Positions 8,526 through 18,438 of a stretch of DNA of 64,000 bases are shown piece by piece. The DNA comes from G942493375 sp942493375. Its GTDB lineage: Bacteria; Armatimonadota; UBA5829. The position numbers were made by a program, and so were the translations under genes. The number at the start of each line of letters is the position of its first letter. The stretch's first letter is position 1. The notes beneath the pieces are model-generated. The model was not told the origin of the DNA. It did not search any database and worked only from the letters and a program-made list of their open reading frames with translations. The stretch spans positions 7,192,001 to 7,256,000 of the forward strand of contig OW818698.1 in the NCBI GenBank assembly GCA_942493375.1, in the 5' to 3' direction.

Positions 8526-9146
8526 ATGGATAACTTGACCCTTACCGCAAAATACAGGACAGACTTAACAAAGAGTGGGACCAAAGCAGTTCGCAAGAAC
8601 CATGCAGCTACCGCTACTGTTTATGGACACGGAGTAGAGTCTGTGTCAATAGAGGTTGATCTTTCTGACCTCGTTACCCTTTACAAAGCATCAAAAGCCA
8701 GTGGAGCCTCCATTATCGATATCAAAGTTGAAGGCGCCCCGACTAATGTTGATGGCACAGTTGTTATGAAAACGGTTACCAAGAACCCGCTTTCCCGCAG
8801 GGTAATAGACGTTGAGTTCCAGAGAGTTTCAATGACAGAGAAAGTAACTGTTGATATCCCTGTGAAGTTTGTTGGCGATTGCAAAGGAATTGTTGAGGGC
8901 GGAGTCGTTGAAGAAGCTATGAACGAACTGCATGTTCGAGCATTGCCAGGCACACTCCCAGCTTTCATCGAAGTAGACATCACCGACCTTGAACTTGGTG
9001 GCCACATCAGCGTAAGCAACCTTGAACTACCTGAGGGTGTTGAAGTCCTTAACGACCTTGATACTACCCTGGTAGCTTGTGTCTACCCATTCAAGGGCGG
9101 TCAGCGCACCGAAGAGAAAACTGAAGCACCAGCAGCAACCGAGTAA
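8526..9146 (+). CDS. rplY: 50S ribosomal protein L25, CTC/TL5 type
   Basis: This 206-residue protein has the L25 N-terminal 5S-rRNA-binding domain ('LTAKYRTDLTKSGTKAVRKNHAATATVYG', here positions 4-32) and the C-terminal TL5/CTC beta domain ('VDIPVKFVGDCKGIVEGG', 'LHVRALPGTLPAFIEVDITDLELG'), with an acidic Ala/Glu-rich tail. Both domains are typical for the long CTC form. I chose ATG 8526 because 'MDNLTLTAKYR' is the natural family start; the in-frame TTG at 8460 would add unrelated residues. The usual pth partner gene is not adjacent. It is followed by a strong terminator at 9171. Confidence 0.93.
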   Translation: MDNLTLTAKYRTDLTKSGTKAVRKNHAATATVYGHGVESVSIEVDLSDLVTLYKASKASGASIIDIKVEGAPTNVDGTVVMKTVTKNPLSRRVIDVEFQRVSMTEKVTVDIPVKFVGDCKGIVEGGVVEEAMNELHVRALPGTLPAFIEVDITDLELGGHISVSNLELPEGVEVLNDLDTTLVACVYPFKGGQRTEEKTEAPAATE

Positions 9147-9170
9147 TCTCGACTATCTCTAGTATTTATC

Positions 9171-9205
9171 AAAAAGGCCAGGCACATTATATGCCTGGCC
9201 TTTTT
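9171..9205. terminator. Bidirectional rho-independent terminator
   Basis: The sequence AAAAAGGCCAGGCA (9171-9184), a seven-base loop and TGCCTGGCCTTTTT (9192-9205) form a perfect 14-bp stem with A-tract and T-tract. It lies between the convergent L25 gene and sugar-isomerase gene, so it can stop transcription from both sides and marks the border of the carbohydrate block. Confidence 0.93.
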
Positions 9206-9234
9206 GTCATGTTGTCTTGCGACACTTTATTTCC

Positions 9235-10161
9235 TCAAAGTGTAAAACACTCCATCATCAGGCTGCGCTTTAATGTCTCTTCAGAGGGATCAGGTTCCAG
9301 TACGTTCAATATCACATCCCCAATGAATTTATTCATGCTGAGGTGGTCCAGGAAATTTGCGTAATTGTCTACTGTATAGAAGCCGTCCCACAAGCCAGTA
9401 TGCATCAATAGCCTGTGCCAGCAGACATTGTAGGGGCCGGGATGATTTGCAAGATAAACAACAGATAACCCATGCTCAAGGTAAGGATTAACAGCGTCAA
9501 CAAGATTCCTTGGACGAGTACCAGACGCAACCACCGTGTGAGCAGTATCAAATGCCCAGTTTACCTGCCGACCGAGTGCGGAAGCGATTGTTTTTATAAG
9601 AGGCTCTTCATCGGTCCATTCATGCCATGGCCATACATGTCTTTCAACAACACGTGCTTTGTCAGGAGGATAACCATCCCAGGCTCTCCATCTCCTGCTC
9701 GGTACGACTGAAAGAGACATATAAACAGATGCATTTGTAGCATATTTGATGACATCCGAGATGGCACTGAGGAACAGTTCATTTTGTTTATCAACAGGTA
9801 AAAGATCCTCAGTGGTTGTGCCGACATCGCATACAACTTTATGGCATCCAAATGCCTGAGCAATATCAACGCACCTTTTTAGGTGATCAATAGCATTTTT
9901 GCGTTCTTCCGATTGAACTGCACTGAGATTCCCGAAGTTAACAGTTATCAAATCACTGACGGCATTAACGGATGTGCAGATTAAACCATCGGTTTGGAAA
10001 AGGTTGGCCAATAATCTGAGATCGCTGCCGGAAAGCGCTGCTGTCATTCGTCCAGGTAGTTCAATCCTGCGAATCCCCATTGATGAAAGCCGCCGAACAG
10101 AGTCCAGTAATGAATCTGTATGAAAATAGGAGGCATTGACTCCAAGGGATTTTCTAGTCAT
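9235..10161 (-). CDS. Sugar phosphate isomerase/epimerase-like TIM barrel
   Basis: This 308-residue cytoplasmic protein resembles the xylose-isomerase-like TIM-barrel family (AP endonuclease 2 fold). Features are 'LGVNASYF' on strand 1, 'GIRRIELPG' on strand 2, 'HKVVCDVGTTTED' in the middle, 'WAFDTAHTV' (metal-binding Asp and His) and 'YLANHPGP' toward the end. Family enzymes isomerise or epimerise sugars and sugar-like polyols using a divalent metal. Its start overlaps the stop of the large gene upstream by four bases (ATGA), so the two are one operon. The substrate cannot be read from sequence; the neighbours suggest an unusual monosaccharide. Confidence 0.72.
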   Translation of the reverse strand: MTRKSLGVNASYFHTDSLLDSVRRLSSMGIRRIELPGRMTAALSGSDLRLLANLFQTDGLICTSVNAVSDLITVNFGNLSAVQSEERKNAIDHLKRCVDIAQAFGCHKVVCDVGTTTEDLLPVDKQNELFLSAISDVIKYATNASVYMSLSVVPSRRWRAWDGYPPDKARVVERHVWPWHEWTDEEPLIKTIASALGRQVNWAFDTAHTVVASGTRPRNLVDAVNPYLEHGLSVVYLANHPGPYNVCWHRLLMHTGLWDGFYTVDNYANFLDHLSMNKFIGDVILNVLEPDPSEETLKRSLMMECFTL

Positions 10162-12320
10162 AATTCCTCCATAAAGCGGTAAACCGGACGGTTCATTACG
10201 ATCTGAATAATATACATGCTAAAGTCCACGCTGTCACATGGGAACAGTGTGAGATTTATATATCCGCCCACGATATCCATCTCTTCTTCGCCATGTAGCA
10301 GATCCATTGCATGTCCAATATCGGCTGTCGAAGCTTTCATCCGGATGTATACTGGGAACGGATGATGGTTAGCTAAAGTTACAACAAGTTTATCAGGGCT
10401 GTTTGTAACATTGGTTATGTACTGGATACTTGTCGTCCGTGGTTCCGGCTCAGAACCAATAGGGTCAATATAGGCTTCCACTTCAACTATGTTCAGGGCT
10501 TTTAGTTTTTGATTTAAAACACGCTTAATCCCTTCCAACAGTCTATAAGGGGTTCCAATTGGTTTATCAATATAGGAGAGTGTCCCCGTGTCTCGCAATG
10601 GGTCTCCGCCGACAATCGGATGCTTCTCAGGTATTCGATTTGTCAATCCATAGGGGACAGTAATTGTATATATACGACCCCTACCATGGTTCTTTAGACA
10701 GATAAGAGGACGGGAATCTCCGTCGTCCAGCAAAACATGCGAATCCAGTGGATTAGCTTCAGCAAATGAATAGGGGAATTCGTTGTATACCGTTTCGCTT
10801 TCAGGCTCACGGCTGGCGCGAGATGAATACATCCTGCCCGTTAGAGATATTCCTGCAAACTCCAGCGCATCCGGTCCGAGTTGCGAAACACTCCAGACTA
10901 CCGTCCCTCCAAAGTCCGCATGCCTTATGAGCTTCTTAAGTAGATTCCGGTCTATCTCAGATTCTCCTACGTACCATATGGCCTGGTATCTATCCAATAT
11001 AGATGGATCAATGTCTGAGAGCACTACATCAGCAATATCACCGCATGGTGTAGGAGTGAGAAAACCGCGTCCGTCACGGTAGTATGCACAGTCCTGATAT
11101 CCGGGATATAGATTGCGGAAGACCATATCCATCTGGTGGTCTCCCTTTTCATATGGCATACATCCCCACACTGTGTAGAACGAATCCGAATAGTAGTGTC
11201 GTGGAGGTGTCCAGCCGGAGTGGAAATCGGTCATTATAGCCAATGGGCAGTATTGGACCCCTCTGCGTTCAGCGTTATTCACACAGAATTTAGTTACGTC
11301 GAGCTGCATCTTCCCAAGTGGACTGATTCGGCGGTCCTCGGTGAACTGCGATGTCTCAAAAGCCTCTATGTTCACTCCATACATAAATGCCACAAGCCAG
11401 GCACGGCGCATCAAATGTAAGGTTTGACCTTTATCTGGCCCGGTCTGGTTCTGCGGATTACCCAACCCCAGTTCTGGTCTTGAAGCAGAGTCACCCGCGT
11501 ACGTCTCACGGTCGAAGCTCTTATATCCAAACATATCCCAGACGCTGATACCGGCAAGCCAGAGTTTCTGGTACTGCCGGGAAGCACCGCGTATCCACGC
11601 ACACCACATGTTTATGCTTGGCAGTGCTTGTAGCAATTCAGCGCCGATCATCCTGTTAGAGTCCATCGCTGCTAGATAGTGAGGATAGGTAATCCCACAC
11701 AGGGCATTCATATACCCCTGCAGGTCAGCAGACAGTGTCTTGAACCATCCAACGAAGTTCTCATATGCAGCTACTCGACTTACTGGTGCCGGGCTGACTC
11801 TCAAATGGTGCCAGTACCATCGTCCGTCCTCTTCACCGTTGTCCCAACCCAGGAATGAACTACCAAGTGTTTCAAGAACATTCCTCTGGGTATCATCGTC
11901 GATAAGCCAGGATATCCCTCCGTCGCTGCCTCGCTTGAGCCCCGGAATGATACCCCAGACGTCCACTACCGTCAGTCCACGTCTATGAAGTTCTTCCAGT
12001 GCCTCTTGCCAGTTGCTTGCCCGTAGAAACGCCGCATTTGGCCATAATGCTCTTCCGAAATTGAACGCACTCTTCTCTGAATTCGATTCACCGACTCCGA
12101 GTTCTGCATTGTGCCACAGATCCAGATCACGTCGAAATGCTGCCATATCGATCTTGCCATCCGCTGCGGCAATACTCCTGAGACCAGTAGTCAGATAAGT
12201 CCCACCAATGTCCTTCAGCGTCACCGGCAGCGGATTCTTCCTGGAAAAATCCTCAGCCGACGCAGGATCAACCGGTTTATGCCAAACATGAGGCAAATCA
12301 ACAACATGGTAATAACTCAA
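10158..12320 (-). CDS. Large cytoplasmic glycosidase-like protein
   Basis: This 720-residue protein has no signal peptide. The first half reads like a TIM-barrel glycoside hydrolase ('GLTVVDVWGIIPG', 'VGESNSEKSAFNFGRALWPN', many Trp/Tyr). The middle ('YQAIWYVGESEIDRNLLKKLIRHADFGGTVVWS') resembles the GATase-like trimerisation domain of GH42 beta-galactosidases. The C-terminal part is a beta-sandwich ('VVTLANHHPFPVYIRM'). A GH42-like architecture is my inference; I do not see a certain catalytic pair. It is translationally coupled to the isomerase downstream by a four-base overlap, so the two likely handle the same sugar. A hairpin repeat lies just upstream. Confidence 0.6.
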   Translation of the reverse strand: MSYYHVVDLPHVWHKPVDPASAEDFSRKNPLPVTLKDIGGTYLTTGLRSIAAADGKIDMAAFRRDLDLWHNAELGVGESNSEKSAFNFGRALWPNAAFLRASNWQEALEELHRRGLTVVDVWGIIPGLKRGSDGGISWLIDDDTQRNVLETLGSSFLGWDNGEEDGRWYWHHLRVSPAPVSRVAAYENFVGWFKTLSADLQGYMNALCGITYPHYLAAMDSNRMIGAELLQALPSINMWCAWIRGASRQYQKLWLAGISVWDMFGYKSFDRETYAGDSASRPELGLGNPQNQTGPDKGQTLHLMRRAWLVAFMYGVNIEAFETSQFTEDRRISPLGKMQLDVTKFCVNNAERRGVQYCPLAIMTDFHSGWTPPRHYYSDSFYTVWGCMPYEKGDHQMDMVFRNLYPGYQDCAYYRDGRGFLTPTPCGDIADVVLSDIDPSILDRYQAIWYVGESEIDRNLLKKLIRHADFGGTVVWSVSQLGPDALEFAGISLTGRMYSSRASREPESETVYNEFPYSFAEANPLDSHVLLDDGDSRPLICLKNHGRGRIYTITVPYGLTNRIPEKHPIVGGDPLRDTGTLSYIDKPIGTPYRLLEGIKRVLNQKLKALNIVEVEAYIDPIGSEPEPRTTSIQYITNVTNSPDKLVVTLANHHPFPVYIRMKASTADIGHAMDLLHGEEEMDIVGGYINLTLFPCDSVDFSMYIIQIVMNRPVYRFMEEL

Positions 12321-12371
12321 TGCATACCCTCAACTCAAGTCATTCCGCAACATCTGTCATCCTGTCGGTTC

Positions 12372-12454
12372 TGTCATCCTGAAGAATGAAGGATCTGCTT
12401 TTCAAAACGTATTTCCATCATCAAACAGCATCTTTCACTACATTCAGCATGACA
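12372..12454. repeat. GTCATYCTGA hairpin repeat, copy 1 (decayed)
   Basis: TGTCATCCTGAAGAATGAAGGATCTGC at the left pairs imperfectly with a CAGCATC...TACATTCAGCATGACA right end. It fills the gap between two co-directional minus-strand genes. It belongs to the same family as the copies at 20508, 30224, 32430 and 40877. Confidence 0.75.
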
Positions 12455-12463
12455 TTAACAAGC

Positions 12464-15364
12464 TTAATTAACAACCAGCAACTGATATCCCAGCCGGTTT
12501 ACCGAAATAGAAATCTTATTATCCTTAATTACAATTGTTTGCTTGTCAGGCCAGGTCATCACGGTTTTGATTGAATGCCCGATTGCTTTGGGATTAATCG
12601 TCACCTGCCCCTGTCTGTCCTCTTTACTTACATTGCCTATAACCAACAAAGTCTTCCCATTATTTTTCTTATATGCACTCACATAAACATCCTGCATATC
12701 AGTAGTGCCAGGTGCTACTTTGTCGAAATAGCCGATAAACTTGGATTTTACATATCCAAACTTATCCAGGGCAGATAGAGCTTTGTTGGCCTCAGCTACA
12801 TTGCACCAGCCTAACCATGGGCTGACATCGTGCAGCATCAGAATAGCCATAAGACCGCGTGTTGGTTCAGTCTGGTTTGCGTATTCCTCATTGAATTCAG
12901 GCAGGAAATATGGCATTACTCCCCACTGCCGGCCCATGAACTCCGCGCGGAATGTATCCAGGCTGATTATATCCGTATAACAGTCCTTCACAACGCCACG
13001 GAAATATTCACCATCCAGATAGGAGTCTTCATATGCAAGAATGGGGACAATCATTGTTCCTGACATATGCGCCATTGTGAAACCCTTTGGTTTAATAGAT
13101 TTCATAACAGAATACATTCGTCGATATAGATCACGGTATCCAAATATAGGATACGTTTGTCTTAATTGACCATCACGAATATATCCGCATCCGGCATCAA
13201 GATTAGTTGAACCATATGGCTGCGTATTGTCGTGATAGAGACCATCGATTCCAAACTGTTTGATAAATTGTGTGGTCTTCCAGACGATAAAGTCAGCGTA
13301 ACCTTTGCCAACCGGCGATGCCATAGCGAAACCTGCACCATATGCTGCAACATCCGCCGATCCGGCATCAATCGGACCCATAGCCCAGTATTTCCTAAAG
13401 AACGGCCACTCAGGACAAGCAGCCGAAATGAAGCTTAAACACAAGTAAGGAACAGCGTCGATTTTCTTTTTATGTAGATCTGTGACTCGTCCAGACATCA
13501 ACTTCGGGTCCGTAGCTTCTGGGTATCCGTAGTATCGATTGGATCCCTTATCTGTAGTAGGCCACATTATGTTTACATTGCCGTCCAATCCTGGTTGAAG
13601 ACGCCATTTACGCCAGTCAGCCGGAATAGGTTTCACCGGTGTTGCCTGCAGGCCAAATTCGAAATGCCAGTTCTCTGGTAGTTTTTGGCCTTTAGCAAGC
13701 AGGTTCAAGCGCAGGATTGTCTGGCCGTTCTCACGGACAACTTGAATGGCGTTGGGATCATCGCTATTAGGCCAGAACTCATCGCTTTCGCACATCCAGA
13801 ATAGCCCACGGTCATTGTTACCAAGCCAGTAGAACGGAATGAACTTATTATTGTCTATCACTCCATTTCCCGTTGGAAGATTTCCGGTCACCTTGCTGCT
13901 GTTCCATAATGGTGAAGAGCGGTGACGGTAGAGAGCGATTTCATTACGAACAGGAATATCCAGAATCATTGCTTCAACATTCGGGTCTACCCTTCCCGAT
14001 AGTTTGATTAATGCAAGTCCATCGTATTCGACTGTTGTCTGCATCGCCAACCTTGTGCTGCCCTGCGAAAGCTTCTTGTTCACAATTGCTCGCGTGGCTG
14101 AATGCGGCATTTTCCTGTCAGATACTACTCCGATAGCTGTAGAAGCGCCATTTATTGTCTGCCGCAGTAGTATTGGAGCAGCTAAAAGCGATTGTTTACC
14201 TGATATTATCTGGCTTATAAGTCCTGTTGACCGGAAGTCGTAACTGCGGTCCCACACTTTTACAAGCAGTGGAGTCTTCCCGTTGACTGGAGTCCACGGA
14301 GGCAGAACCTTGTCCTCCATTCCGAGCTTGTTATCACGCCAGACTACAGTGTCAGGAACGATGATCTCTCGGCGGACTTCTATCATTTCCCCATCTATTG
14401 GTTTAACCTGTGCTATTAAATCATATGTTGCAACCCTGCTGACATCGACCGTCAAGCTTGTCAGTAATTGCCCGCCATTAAACTTCAACACTGGTGAATC
14501 AGCAGGCAACGCTGCACCTTTAGCTACCAGTGCCACTTTACCGGTAACCTGGTCATCAGTGACATCTGCTCCACCAGTATTCACTTTGACCGCCAATTCT
14601 TGCTTGATCGGATCAAGTTCATAATGGAGATATAGACCTTGGGCAGTCAATGGAGCCTGGAAGTCATAGTTCCCGGCAAAATGAGCAGCAATGTGTGATG
14701 CCGATAGAGCACGATCGTAAATACGTACTTCGTCAACCAATGATGAACTAGTTCGTGGTAGATGCCAGGGATTGTCACCAATCATAAATGTTTTAGCCAG
14801 TGCTTTAGGTAAAAGAGCTTCTGCAGAGACAGGACCTGCAGGTTTGCCATCCACATAGGACATGACTCCGTTGCTTGACCATGTTCCAGCAATATGGTGC
14901 CACTCACCCGGTTTCCATTGTATAGGTGCCGAGGTCGAAAAATAAGGTCCAGCAGGATTCTCACACGAAAGCATCAATATGGCACTGGACTGGAAATACT
15001 TATAAAGATAAAGTGCCCCATCATCACCGCGCATATCAAAGAACGCATGAAACTCTTCAGTCTGTGGAACCCAATCTAAAGCACAAACCCACATTTCAAC
15101 CGTTCCTGCTGTAGCCTTTAATAGTGTCGTTGGAAACTCCAGATACCCGGTTGATGGCCCCGACATCAACGCCTGCCCAAGCTTTCCAGGGGCAAGTTCC
15201 GGTTTCCCAAGAACAGAGGGAGATATTGCGCCATTTGCACTCTGAGCATCCAATCCCTTATCAAACGATATAGTCATAACCGGTGCCACCTGTGCATAGC
15301 AAACACTAGCCACAACCAGAATCAACACGAGAAGCAGACTCATTACATATATTGATCGAAGCAT
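12464..15364 (-). CDS. Secreted LamG + glycoside-hydrolase-domain protein, paralog A
   Basis: This 966-residue exported protein has a signal peptide (residues 1-25, ending CYAQ). A LamG/concanavalin-like domain follows at about 30-235, with 'WKPGEWHHIAGTWS', 'YVDGKPAG' and 'VDEVRIYDRALS'. Beta-rich linkers lead to a C-terminal TIM-barrel part from about 600 ('AVPYLCLSFISAACPEW', 'QFGIDGLYHDNTQPY', 'MAHMSG') that resembles the DUF6067-type glycoside hydrolase group. 'IDGLYHD' probably supplies an acidic catalytic residue. ATG 15364 has AGGAGG seven bases upstream, and the resulting length equals its neighbour's exactly; an ATG at 15412 lies upstream of that site. It is a tandem duplicate of the next gene and probably acts on a polysaccharide outside the cytoplasm. 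Confidence 0.75.
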   Translation of the reverse strand: MLRSIYVMSLLLVLILVVASVCYAQVAPVMTISFDKGLDAQSANGAISPSVLGKPELAPGKLGQALMSGPSTGYLEFPTTLLKATAGTVEMWVCALDWVPQTEEFHAFFDMRGDDGALYLYKYFQSSAILMLSCENPAGPYFSTSAPIQWKPGEWHHIAGTWSSNGVMSYVDGKPAGPVSAEALLPKALAKTFMIGDNPWHLPRTSSSLVDEVRIYDRALSASHIAAHFAGNYDFQAPLTAQGLYLHYELDPIKQELAVKVNTGGADVTDDQVTGKVALVAKGAALPADSPVLKFNGGQLLTSLTVDVSRVATYDLIAQVKPIDGEMIEVRREIIVPDTVVWRDNKLGMEDKVLPPWTPVNGKTPLLVKVWDRSYDFRSTGLISQIISGKQSLLAAPILLRQTINGASTAIGVVSDRKMPHSATRAIVNKKLSQGSTRLAMQTTVEYDGLALIKLSGRVDPNVEAMILDIPVRNEIALYRHRSSPLWNSSKVTGNLPTGNGVIDNNKFIPFYWLGNNDRGLFWMCESDEFWPNSDDPNAIQVVRENGQTILRLNLLAKGQKLPENWHFEFGLQATPVKPIPADWRKWRLQPGLDGNVNIMWPTTDKGSNRYYGYPEATDPKLMSGRVTDLHKKKIDAVPYLCLSFISAACPEWPFFRKYWAMGPIDAGSADVAAYGAGFAMASPVGKGYADFIVWKTTQFIKQFGIDGLYHDNTQPYGSTNLDAGCGYIRDGQLRQTYPIFGYRDLYRRMYSVMKSIKPKGFTMAHMSGTMIVPILAYEDSYLDGEYFRGVVKDCYTDIISLDTFRAEFMGRQWGVMPYFLPEFNEEYANQTEPTRGLMAILMLHDVSPWLGWCNVAEANKALSALDKFGYVKSKFIGYFDKVAPGTTDMQDVYVSAYKKNNGKTLLVIGNVSKEDRQGQVTINPKAIGHSIKTVMTWPDKQTIVIKDNKISISVNRLGYQLLVVN

Positions 15365-15439
15365 CCAAACCTCCTGTGAAGCTGGCATCAACTTATGCCA
15401 GAATGCAAACAAATGGATAGTGATACAATATCACCTTCA

Positions 15440-18340
15440 CTAATTAATGACCAGTAATTGATATCCTAACCGGGGAATCGAAAGCGTGATTTTGTTATTA
15501 TTTACTGCGATGGGTTGCTTGTCGGGCCAGGTTATTATTGATTTAATGGCGCGTTTCAGGACTATGGTGTTGATTGACACCTCTCCGTGCCTGTCTTCCT
15601 TCCCCAAATTGCTGACAACCAAAAGGGTTTTACCATCCATTTTCTTGTAGGCGCTAACATAAACATCCCGCATATCTGTATTACCAGGCGCTTGTTTTTC
15701 GAAATAGCCTATGAATTTGGCATTGACGTATCCAAAGCTGTCAAGAGCTCTAAATGCTTTGCTGAACTCCTCTGGATTGCCGGAATCCTGCCATGGGTTG
15801 ACATCGTGCAACATCAAAAGAGCCATCAAGCCACGTGTTGGTTCTACCTGTTTGGATTGTTCTGCATTAAATTCAGGAAGAAAGAACGGCATAATTCCCC
15901 ACTGACGACCCATAAACTCCGCTCGGAATGTGTCCAGGCTCATAAGGTCCATATAGCTGTCTTTTATTGCACCATAAAAATACTCCCCATCAAGGTATGA
16001 GTCATCGTATGCCAGGATTGGAATTGTGAGTTTGCCGGACATATGCGCCATCGTGAAACCTTTTGGTTTGATGGATTTCATAATACCATACATGCGCCGA
16101 TACAGTTGACGGAATCCCAATATCGGATATGTTGGTCTCTGATGTCCATCGCGCATATACCCACAGCCGGCTTCAAGGTTGGCTGAACTGTATGGGTGGG
16201 TTTGGTCGTGATAAAGACCGTCGATGCCATATTGTTTTATAAACTGTGTTGTTTTCCAGACGATGAAATCAGCGTAATCCTTGCCAACCGGAGATGCCAT
16301 CGCAAAACCAGCACCATAGGCAATCACATCTGATGAGGTATTGTCTATGTTTCCCATCGCCCAGTATTTGCGGAATAATGCCCATTCAGGACAGGCGGCT
16401 GATATATAGCTCAAGCACAAATATGGGACTGCACTAACATTGTTTAGATGCAGTTCTTTGACTCTGGCGTCCATCAAAGCTGGATCAGTCGCTTCCGGAT
16501 ACCCATAATATCTGTTGGAATTTTTATTGGTAGTTGGCCACATTATTTTTACATTACCGTTCAAAGCCGGCTGCAGTCTCCACTTACGCCAGTCTGCCGG
16601 TATAGGTTTGACTGGAGTTGCCTGAAGTCCAAATGCAAACTTCCAGTTGTTTGGCAATTTCTGTCCTTTTGCAATCAGGTTCAGACGTAGTACAACCTGT
16701 GCCTTCTCACGTATAACCTGAAGTGCATTGGGATCATCACCGTTTGGCCACATCTCGTCGCTTTCGCACATCCAGAACAGCCCACGGTCGTTATTACCAA
16801 GCCAGTAGAAAGGTATGAACTTATCGTTGTCGATTACACCGTTTCCCGCAGGCAGGTTGCCTGTCACCTTGCTCGTGTTCCAGACAGGGAGGTAGCGGTG
16901 GCGATAGATAGCGATATCGGGACTAACCGGAATGTCCAAAGTCAGCGTTTCCACATTTGGATCAATTTTACCAGATAGCGTAAACCAGGCAAGTCCATCA
17001 TATTCCACTACAGTCTGCATCAAAATGTGGGTTTTGCTCTGAGTTAATTTCTTGTGGACAACAGCTTTTGTCTTTGATGCTGGTTTCGTTGGCATTAGTA
17101 ATGACTTGATTGCAGTGGTTTTTCCATTGATGGTCTGTTTGAGTTGCACTGGGGAAGCCAAGAGCCTCTGTCCACCAGAGATGATTTGTCCCACAAGTCC
17201 TTCAGACCTGAAATCATATTTACGGTCCCAGACTTTCACGAGATTTCGAGTTTTTGCATCGACTGGTGTCCACGGAGGTAAAACTATGTCCTCTTCGCCA
17301 AGTTTGTTATTTCGCCAGACTGTGGTTTCAGGGATTTTGATATCCCGACGTAGTTCCATCACCTGAGCATTATTTGGAGTAACCTGTGCAATCAGATCAT
17401 ATGTGGCCACCTTATTGATATCGAAAGGTACCTCATATTGCAATTTACCGTCTGTAAATTTCTGCGTTGGCAAATCAACTGGTATAGGTTCACCTTTGGT
17501 GACTAGAGCGATTTTGGTTGAGATTTGATCATCAGCCACGTCTGCTCCACCTAAGTTCAACTTTATCGATATTTTCTGTTTAACTGGGTCGATTTCTGAC
17601 TGTAGTGCCAGGTTATTTATTGTCAGAGGAGCTTTGAAACCATAATCTCCAACAAAATGGGCTGCAACATGGGCTGCTGAGAGTGCTCGGTCATAGATGC
17701 GGATGTCATCTATCAGTGATGAACTGTTCCGTGAGAACTGCCACGGATGATCACCTATCCTGAATGTCTTGCTGAGTGCTTTAGGCAGCAGAGCTTCAAC
17801 TGGAACCGGTCCGGCAGGTATGCCATCTACATATGCCATAACCCCTGCACTCGACCAGGTTCCGGCAATGTGATGCCATTCCCCAGGTTTCCAGTGAAGC
17901 GGGGAGATAGACTGGAAATAAGGTCCATCCAGATTGTTGCATGACAGCATCAATAGATTGATGGACTGGTAATATTTATATAAATAAAGCCCTCCATCGG
18001 GGCCACGCATGTCGAAAAATGAATGGAATTCCTCATCCTTTGGCACCCAGTCCAACGGGCAGATCCACATTTCCACAGTTCCTTCGGTCGGTTTCAGAAG
18101 AGCTGTTGGATATTCCACATAGCCAGTATTCGGTCCGGACTTCAATGCCTGTCCTGTTCGCCCTGGAGCTAGTTCAGGTTTATCGAGAACAGATGGCGAG
18201 ATTACTCCTTTGGAGCTTTGAGCGTCCATGTTTTCATCAAATGATATAATCATCACCGGTTCGGTCTGTGAGACACACATGCTGGCTGCCATGAGCATCG
18301 TTATAATGATGATACTTATGAATACCAGACTACGAAGCAT
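15440..18340 (-). CDS. Secreted LamG + glycoside-hydrolase-domain protein, paralog B
   Basis: This protein has the same 966-residue architecture as its downstream neighbour: signal peptide (1-25), LamG domain ('WKPGEWHHIAGTWSSAGVM', 'IDDIRIYDRALS'), beta-sandwich middle and TIM-barrel end ('QYGIDGLYHDQTHPY', 'YLDGEYFYGAIKDSYMD'). The two share most residues across the full length, so this is a tandem duplication that kept both copies full-length and intact. CAGGGGG lies a few bases before ATG 18340. Only 75 bases separate the pair, and this is the one junction of its size class without a hairpin repeat. It would be expected in the periplasm or on the cell surface. Confidence 0.75.
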   Translation of the reverse strand: MLRSLVFISIIIITMLMAASMCVSQTEPVMIISFDENMDAQSSKGVISPSVLDKPELAPGRTGQALKSGPNTGYVEYPTALLKPTEGTVEMWICPLDWVPKDEEFHSFFDMRGPDGGLYLYKYYQSINLLMLSCNNLDGPYFQSISPLHWKPGEWHHIAGTWSSAGVMAYVDGIPAGPVPVEALLPKALSKTFRIGDHPWQFSRNSSSLIDDIRIYDRALSAAHVAAHFVGDYGFKAPLTINNLALQSEIDPVKQKISIKLNLGGADVADDQISTKIALVTKGEPIPVDLPTQKFTDGKLQYEVPFDINKVATYDLIAQVTPNNAQVMELRRDIKIPETTVWRNNKLGEEDIVLPPWTPVDAKTRNLVKVWDRKYDFRSEGLVGQIISGGQRLLASPVQLKQTINGKTTAIKSLLMPTKPASKTKAVVHKKLTQSKTHILMQTVVEYDGLAWFTLSGKIDPNVETLTLDIPVSPDIAIYRHRYLPVWNTSKVTGNLPAGNGVIDNDKFIPFYWLGNNDRGLFWMCESDEMWPNGDDPNALQVIREKAQVVLRLNLIAKGQKLPNNWKFAFGLQATPVKPIPADWRKWRLQPALNGNVKIMWPTTNKNSNRYYGYPEATDPALMDARVKELHLNNVSAVPYLCLSYISAACPEWALFRKYWAMGNIDNTSSDVIAYGAGFAMASPVGKDYADFIVWKTTQFIKQYGIDGLYHDQTHPYSSANLEAGCGYMRDGHQRPTYPILGFRQLYRRMYGIMKSIKPKGFTMAHMSGKLTIPILAYDDSYLDGEYFYGAIKDSYMDLMSLDTFRAEFMGRQWGIMPFFLPEFNAEQSKQVEPTRGLMALLMLHDVNPWQDSGNPEEFSKAFRALDSFGYVNAKFIGYFEKQAPGNTDMRDVYVSAYKKMDGKTLLVVSNLGKEDRHGEVSINTIVLKRAIKSIITWPDKQPIAVNNNKITLSIPRLGYQLLVIN

Positions 18341-18361
18341 TTATACCCCCTGTTGAGGTAG

Positions 18362-18419
18362 TCGGTTCATCCTGATTTTGTCGAAGAACACATCCTTCGA
18401 CAAGATCAGGATGAACCGA
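18362..18419. repeat. Long inverted repeat (25-bp arms)
   Basis: TCGGTTCATCCTGATTTTGTCGAAG (arm 18362-18386, shown in part: starts TCGGTTCATCC) pairs with 18395-18419 with one mismatch, around an eight-base loop. It lies between two co-directional minus-strand genes. The arm contains CATCCTGA like the other repeats but is otherwise different. It has no T-tract, so it is not a standard terminator. Confidence 0.85.
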
Positions 18420-18438
18420 TACTTCCAGCTAAGACACT

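Noticed and set aside
18362..18419. The inverted repeat as a rho-independent terminator
   Set aside because: The stem is strong but no T-tract follows on either strand, so it is listed as a repeat.
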